DNA from: Nitriliruptorales bacterium
GTDB lineage: Bacteria > Actinomycetota > Nitriliruptoria > Euzebyales > Egibacteraceae
DNA: 8,445 nt
Direction: 5' to 3'
Assembly: GCA_007126835.1 (NCBI GenBank)
Contig: SLAO01000174.1
Location: 1 to 8,445 of the forward strand
Shown here: one piece after another, positions 5,849 to 8,445 of the stretch
Position numbering within the stretch: position 1 is the stretch's first letter
Layout: every line of letters begins with the position of its first letter
Program-made: the position numbers and the translations under genes
Notes under the pieces: generated by a model
Seen by the model: only the letters and a program-made list of their open reading frames with translations
Databases searched by the model: none
Told to the model about the DNA's origin: nothing

Positions 5849-6999
5849 CACAGTCCTCCTGTGCGGGCGCCGCCATCCGCGGTCGTGGCGTCGTCGTCCT
5901 CGTCCTCGTCGTCCTCGTCGTCTTCGGGCGGCACACCCGGGGTCTGCCACTGCTCGGCGCCCTCGGGCAGCTCGTCGGGCTGGAGCTCCTCGAGGTAATC
6001 CAGCAGCAGTTCGAGCTCGCCGTCGTCGAAGGGTCGGCCGCCGTAGAACCAGCCGTTCTGGAACGGGGGCATCGACGTTCCGGTGCCCACGAGGATGCCG
6101 TTGCGGATGATGCCGGTCGCACCCTCCCGGCCGTGGCGCTCGAACACCCCGATTAGCGGGGGCCCAACCCGACCCTCCGCCTGCGGGCCGTGGCACTGGG
6201 CGCAGTTGGCGGCGAACAGGTCCTCGCCGCTTAGGTCCGTCGTGGCCTGATCCGCCTCCGCGGTGTCCTCAGCGTCCTCCTCGTTTTCGCCGTTCTCCTC
6301 GTCGGCCTCGCCGTTGTCTTCATCGGCCTCGCCGTTGTCCTCCTCGGCTTCGCCGTTGTCCTCGCCGTCGGCAGGGGGCGCCGGCAGCTCGCCGTCCTCG
6401 TCGGCCTCTTCCTGGTTGACGAGGATCCAGTCGACGACCGCGCGGATCTCCTGGTCGGTGAACGGGCCCTGGTACGCCATGCCGTACTCGGGCATCGGGG
6501 TGCCCGGCCGCCCCCGTTCCAGGGTGGTGATCAGCAGGTCCCGGACGTCGTCGACCTCGGGGTTTTCCTCGTAGCGCTCGGCGACCGTCCGCAGGTTGGG
6601 CGCGGGCCAGGTCTGGCCCTCCTCGTAGGGGTGCGGCGCGGCGCCCCCCCGCGCTTCGGAGCCGTGGCACTCTGCGCAGTTCTCGGTGTACAGCGCCTCG
6701 CCCTCGGCCACCGACGAGGTGAACAACCCCGCCTCGGCTTCCTGGATCCGGCTGGTCTCCTGGACCCAGTAGATCGGGAAGAAGATCGCGAAGAACGCCA
6801 CGAGCACCAGGCCCCAGCCCATGTACCGCTCGATGACCCCTTTCTCGAGCTGGTCGTCGGAGTACGCCGGACGCATCCCGGGCGGGATCTCCTGGTAGCG
6901 GCGCTTGTCGCGGGACCCAGCGAAGATCAGGTAGCCGAGCACGACGAGCCCGGCGAGCACCAGTAGCCCGATGAGGGCGAACGTGGGGGTGATGATCAC
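5848..6999 (-). CDS. Membrane-anchored cytochrome c with two heme sites
   Basis: A 383-residue protein with two N-terminal hydrophobic segments (about 7-27 and 62-80) separated by a basic, presumably cytoplasmic loop (GSRDKRRYQEIPPGMRPAY). Two class I cytochrome c domains follow outside the membrane. Heme site 1 is C108-A-E-C111-H112 with likely axial M169 (GTPMPEYG). Heme site 2 is C266-A-Q-C269-H270 with likely axial M310 (TSMPPF). A Pro- and acid-rich linker (about 197-255) joins the domains, and the tail from 359 is very acidic. Placed directly after the Rieske gene, it probably takes electrons from the Rieske cluster and hands them to an oxidase, as QcrC does. However, the topology (two helices before the heme domains) is unlike mycobacterial QcrC. 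The GTG start at 6999 has AAGGA about 10 bases upstream; the gap to the Rieske gene is 40 bases. Confidence 0.93.
   Translation of the reverse strand: MIITPTFALIGLLVLAGLVVLGYLIFAGSRDKRRYQEIPPGMRPAYSDDQLEKGVIERYMGWGLVLVAFFAIFFPIYWVQETSRIQEAEAGLFTSSVAEGEALYTENCAECHGSEARGGAAPHPYEEGQTWPAPNLRTVAERYEENPEVDDVRDLLITTLERGRPGTPMPEYGMAYQGPFTDQEIRAVVDWILVNQEEADEDGELPAPPADGEDNGEAEEDNGEADEDNGEADEENGENEEDAEDTAEADQATTDLSGEDLFAANCAQCHGPQAEGRVGPPLIGVFERHGREGATGIIRNGILVGTGTSMPPFQNGWFYGGRPFDDGELELLLDYLEELQPDELPEGAEQWQTPGVPPEDDEDDEDEDDDATTADGGARTGGL
5854..5860 (-). promoter_or_regulatory. Ribosome binding site of the unknown membrane protein
   Basis: The minus strand reads AGGAGGA within the last codons of the cytochrome c gene, 5 bases before the ATG at 5848. 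It confirms that start over the longer open frame that continues upstream. Confidence 0.8.
6281..6364 (-). repeat. Four tandem 21-bp units coding an acidic heptad linker
   Basis: Units at 6281-6301, 6302-6322, 6323-6343 and 6344-6364 share the plus-strand core TCGCCGTTNTC. The three units at 6302-6364 differ at only a few positions; the one at 6281-6301 is more diverged. Each unit codes seven residues of the form DNGEA-D/E-E, giving the flexible, strongly negative linker between the two heme domains. The frame is kept because 21 is a multiple of three, so copy number could change without breaking the gene. Confidence 0.85.
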
Positions 7000-7039
7000 T
7001 TGCGGGGTCCTTGCGTCCGGTCAGCCGGCAACGGCGGTA

Positions 7040-7828
7040 TCAGGTGCAGTGGGCACCGTCGGGGGGTTCCTGCAACGCGCGTTCCCCCCGGGAGGGCCCG
7101 GAGATGATCTCGGACGTGTCGAGCATCAAGCGACCGTCGCCGCCGATCTCGACCCGGAAGCGGTCGAGCCCACGCGGCGCGGGACCGCCCATCCACTCGC
7201 CCCACCGGTTGTACTGGGACCCGTGGCACGGGCACTCCCACCAGCCCGACGAGTCGCACCACGGCACCGTGCACCCGAGGTGGACGCAGACCTGGTACAG
7301 CGCCATCACCCGCGCGTTCTGATCATCGGTCAACTCGGCGTACTGCCCTTCGGGATCGTCCTCGGGGTCGTAGCGCACCAGCAGGGCGCGCCCCGGCGGG
7401 TACTCCAGGCGCCCGCCGTTCTCGTCGATCTCGTTCAGGATGTTGTCTTCGTCGTCAACGTCGAGGACCGCACCGAAGCCACCGCGCACGTCAGGCCAGA
7501 GGAAGGCCAGCGACGCCGCGCCGAAGCCGCCGACCGCCCCCAGGGCGGAAACGCCCAGCGCGCCGCGCAGGAACGTGCGCCGGTTCGGGCCTTGGGAAGC
7601 GGAGCTGCCGCCGCTGGCGTTGCCCCCGCGGCCCGAGGACCCCGCCGAGCCGCCTCCTTGGGCCGCCATCATCATCACCGACGGACAGCCCTCGCAGCCG
7701 CCGCCGGCACCCGCCAAAGCGGGCCTCACCGGCCGGTTGACGAGGTGCAACAACCAGAACCGACCGGCGACAGCCGCGACGGCGAGCGCTGCCAGGAGTG
7801 CCGTCACGACGATCGCGAATGTCCACAT
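7040..7828 (-). CDS. Rieske iron-sulfur protein with N-terminal membrane/CxxC extension
   Basis: A 262-residue Rieske subunit of a quinol-cytochrome c reductase, which accepts electrons from quinol and passes them to cytochrome c. The [2Fe-2S] site is complete: box 1 C181-V-H183-L-G-C186 and box 2 C199-P-C201-H202-G-S, with C181, H183, C199 and H202 as ligands and C186/C201 as the disulfide. A twin-arginine-like NRRTFLRG at 82-89 precedes the anchor helix (about 89-110). Odd: an extra hydrophobic segment at about 3-27, then the basic HLVNRPVRP, a CEGC pair (C45, C48) and a long Gly/Ser linker (about 58-80). By the charge rule the CxxC lies in the cytoplasm. An extra non-ligand C191 also occurs. 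The ATG at 7828 is set by AGGAGGA at 7839-7845; a start at the MMM near residue 52 has no ribosome site. Confidence 0.95.
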   Translation of the reverse strand: MWTFAIVVTALLAALAVAAVAGRFWLLHLVNRPVRPALAGAGGGCEGCPSVMMMAAQGGGSAGSSGRGGNASGGSSASQGPNRRTFLRGALGVSALGAVGGFGAASLAFLWPDVRGGFGAVLDVDDEDNILNEIDENGGRLEYPPGRALLVRYDPEDDPEGQYAELTDDQNARVMALYQVCVHLGCTVPWCDSSGWWECPCHGSQYNRWGEWMGGPAPRGLDRFRVEIGGDGRLMLDTSEIISGPSRGERALQEPPDGAHCT

Positions 7829-7838
7829 ACGACGTCAA

Positions 7839-7845
7839 TCCTCCT
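7839..7845 (-). promoter_or_regulatory. Ribosome binding site of the Rieske gene, overlapping the cytochrome b stop
   Basis: The minus strand reads TAGGAGGA, so the stop codon TAG of the cytochrome b gene runs into the Shine-Dalgarno sequence, 10 bases before the Rieske ATG. This supports the long Rieske start and implies coupled translation. Confidence 0.8.
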
Positions 7846-8445
7846 AGAGGACGAACCAGATGCCCTCGACCCACGGCCATGTCCAGTTGAAACCGGGACC
7901 CCGGAAGAATGAGCCGACCAGGGTCAGCACCGCCGAGCCCACCAGGAAGGTGGTGAACAGCGCGTAGGCCGTCTTGCGATTCTCGGGTCGGACCGAGGGG
8001 TTCTTGTCCACGTATGGAATTACCATCAGGCCTAGCAATCCGACGATACCCGGGATCGTGACCCCGGCCACCATCGGGTGGAAGTACGCCAGCAGCTCCT
8101 GCAGGCCAAGGAAGTACCAGGGGGCCTTGGCGGGGTTTGGCGTCACGTTCGGGTTGGCCATCTCCTGCAGCGGCGCGGGTGCGAACGCGGAGAACGCGGT
8201 GATGGCCGCGGTCAGCGCCATGAGCGCGACGAACTCCGCCCCGATCAGATGGGGCCAGGTGTAGACCTTGTCCTGCTGCTTGCCTTGGATCTGCTGGATG
8301 CCGCTCGGGGGGACCATGGCCAGCAGGCGGTGGGTGTGGGCCTGACCAGCCAGCCGGGTCTCGCCGGTGTCGCCGGCCTGACCGCCGCCGCGCTGCGCGA
8401 GGGCGGCCTGGACTCGAGCCTGGCGCTCCTCGGCGGTCAGCGGGC
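7844..8445 (-). CDS. Cytochrome b C-terminal / subunit IV domain of a bc-type complex (5' end cut)
   Basis: The last 199 residues of a cytochrome b-type subunit of a quinol-cytochrome c reductase; the frame stays open to the window edge, so the start lies outside. From the visible N-terminal side there is a charged, Gly- and Gln-rich stretch (AEERQARVQAALAQRGGGQ), then VYTWPHLIGAEFV leading into a hydrophobic helix, then NPAKAPWYFLGLQELLAYF, a second helix ending IPYVDKNP, and a third before FRGPGFNWTWP. This is the layout of the helix E-F-G part (subunit IV/PetD-like) that helps form the quinol-oxidising site. The position usually read as PEWY is APWY here (8114-8125). An internal ATG at 8317 has no ribosome site, so it is not taken as the start. 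Whether the heme-binding half is fused upstream or encoded separately cannot be seen. Confidence 0.9.
   Translation of the reverse strand, partial: PLTAEERQARVQAALAQRGGGQAGDTGETRLAGQAHTHRLLAMVPPSGIQQIQGKQQDKVYTWPHLIGAEFVALMALTAAITAFSAFAPAPLQEMANPNVTPNPAKAPWYFLGLQELLAYFHPMVAGVTIPGIVGLLGLMVIPYVDKNPSVRPENRKTAYALFTTFLVGSAVLTLVGSFFRGPGFNWTWPWVEGIWFVL

Noticed and set aside
6281..6364. CRISPR-like array
   Set aside because: Units are adjacent with no spacers, are 21 bp in frame, and code a clear acidic protein linker.
6263..6574. Serine-rich plus-strand frame
   Set aside because: It is the reverse reading of the acidic linker and heme domain of the cytochrome c gene; the apparent Ser/Pro repeats come only from the 21-bp units.
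7000..7039. Promoter or terminator in the Rieske-cytochrome c gap
   Set aside because: Only a 4-bp CCGG self-pairing was seen and no promoter-like boxes; the gap is best read as an ordinary space inside one operon.
7667..7675. Triple ATG inside the Rieske gene as the true start
   Set aside because: No ribosome site precedes it, while the ATG at 7828 has AGGAGGA overlapping the previous stop codon.

Overview
This is a GC-rich window, dense in genes, almost all read from the minus strand. It encodes a respiratory cytochrome bc-type complex followed by the machinery that matures its c-type cytochromes. The GC bias, acidic extracytoplasmic regions, GTG starts and a System II (Ccs) cluster ordered thioredoxin-ccdA-resB-ccsB, as in mycobacteria, suggest an actinobacterium. 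The gene order of the bc module differs from the usual actinobacterial qcrC-qcrA-qcrB, so a deep branch (for example Nitriliruptoria or a relative) is plausible, but this is only a guess.

Read in the direction of transcription (right to left): (1) 8445-7844, the C-terminal part of a cytochrome b / subunit IV protein, cut by the window edge; (2) 7828-7040, a Rieske iron-sulfur protein with an unusual N-terminal membrane extension; (3) 6999-5848, a membrane-anchored cytochrome c with two CXXCH sites joined by an acidic repeat; (4) 5848-5057, a three-helix membrane protein of unknown function, overlapping the cytochrome c gene. After a 54-base gap holding a perfect palindrome come (5) 5002-4409, a TlpA/ResA-like lipoprotein thioredoxin; (6) 4412-3615, CcdA; (7) 3618-1975, ResB; (8) 1975-815, CcsB. 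Genes 5-8 overlap one another by 1 to 4 bases and are surely one transcription unit. After a 134-base gap with a CsoR-type operator palindrome comes (9) 680-90, a VKOR-like membrane protein. A short 3' end of a plus-strand gene (1-72) converges on it.

The genes fit one task. CcdA carries reducing power across the membrane to the TlpA/ResA protein, which keeps apocytochrome CXXCH thiols reduced. ResB and CcsB move heme and attach it. The diheme cytochrome c upstream is an obvious client, and it passes electrons on from the Rieske/cytochrome b core. The least explained parts are the unknown membrane protein next to the bc genes, the cytoplasmic CxxC extension of the Rieske protein, and a VKOR homologue that lacks its loop cysteines and sits behind a metal- or persulfide-type operator. 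No RNA genes, CRISPR arrays or mobile elements were seen.
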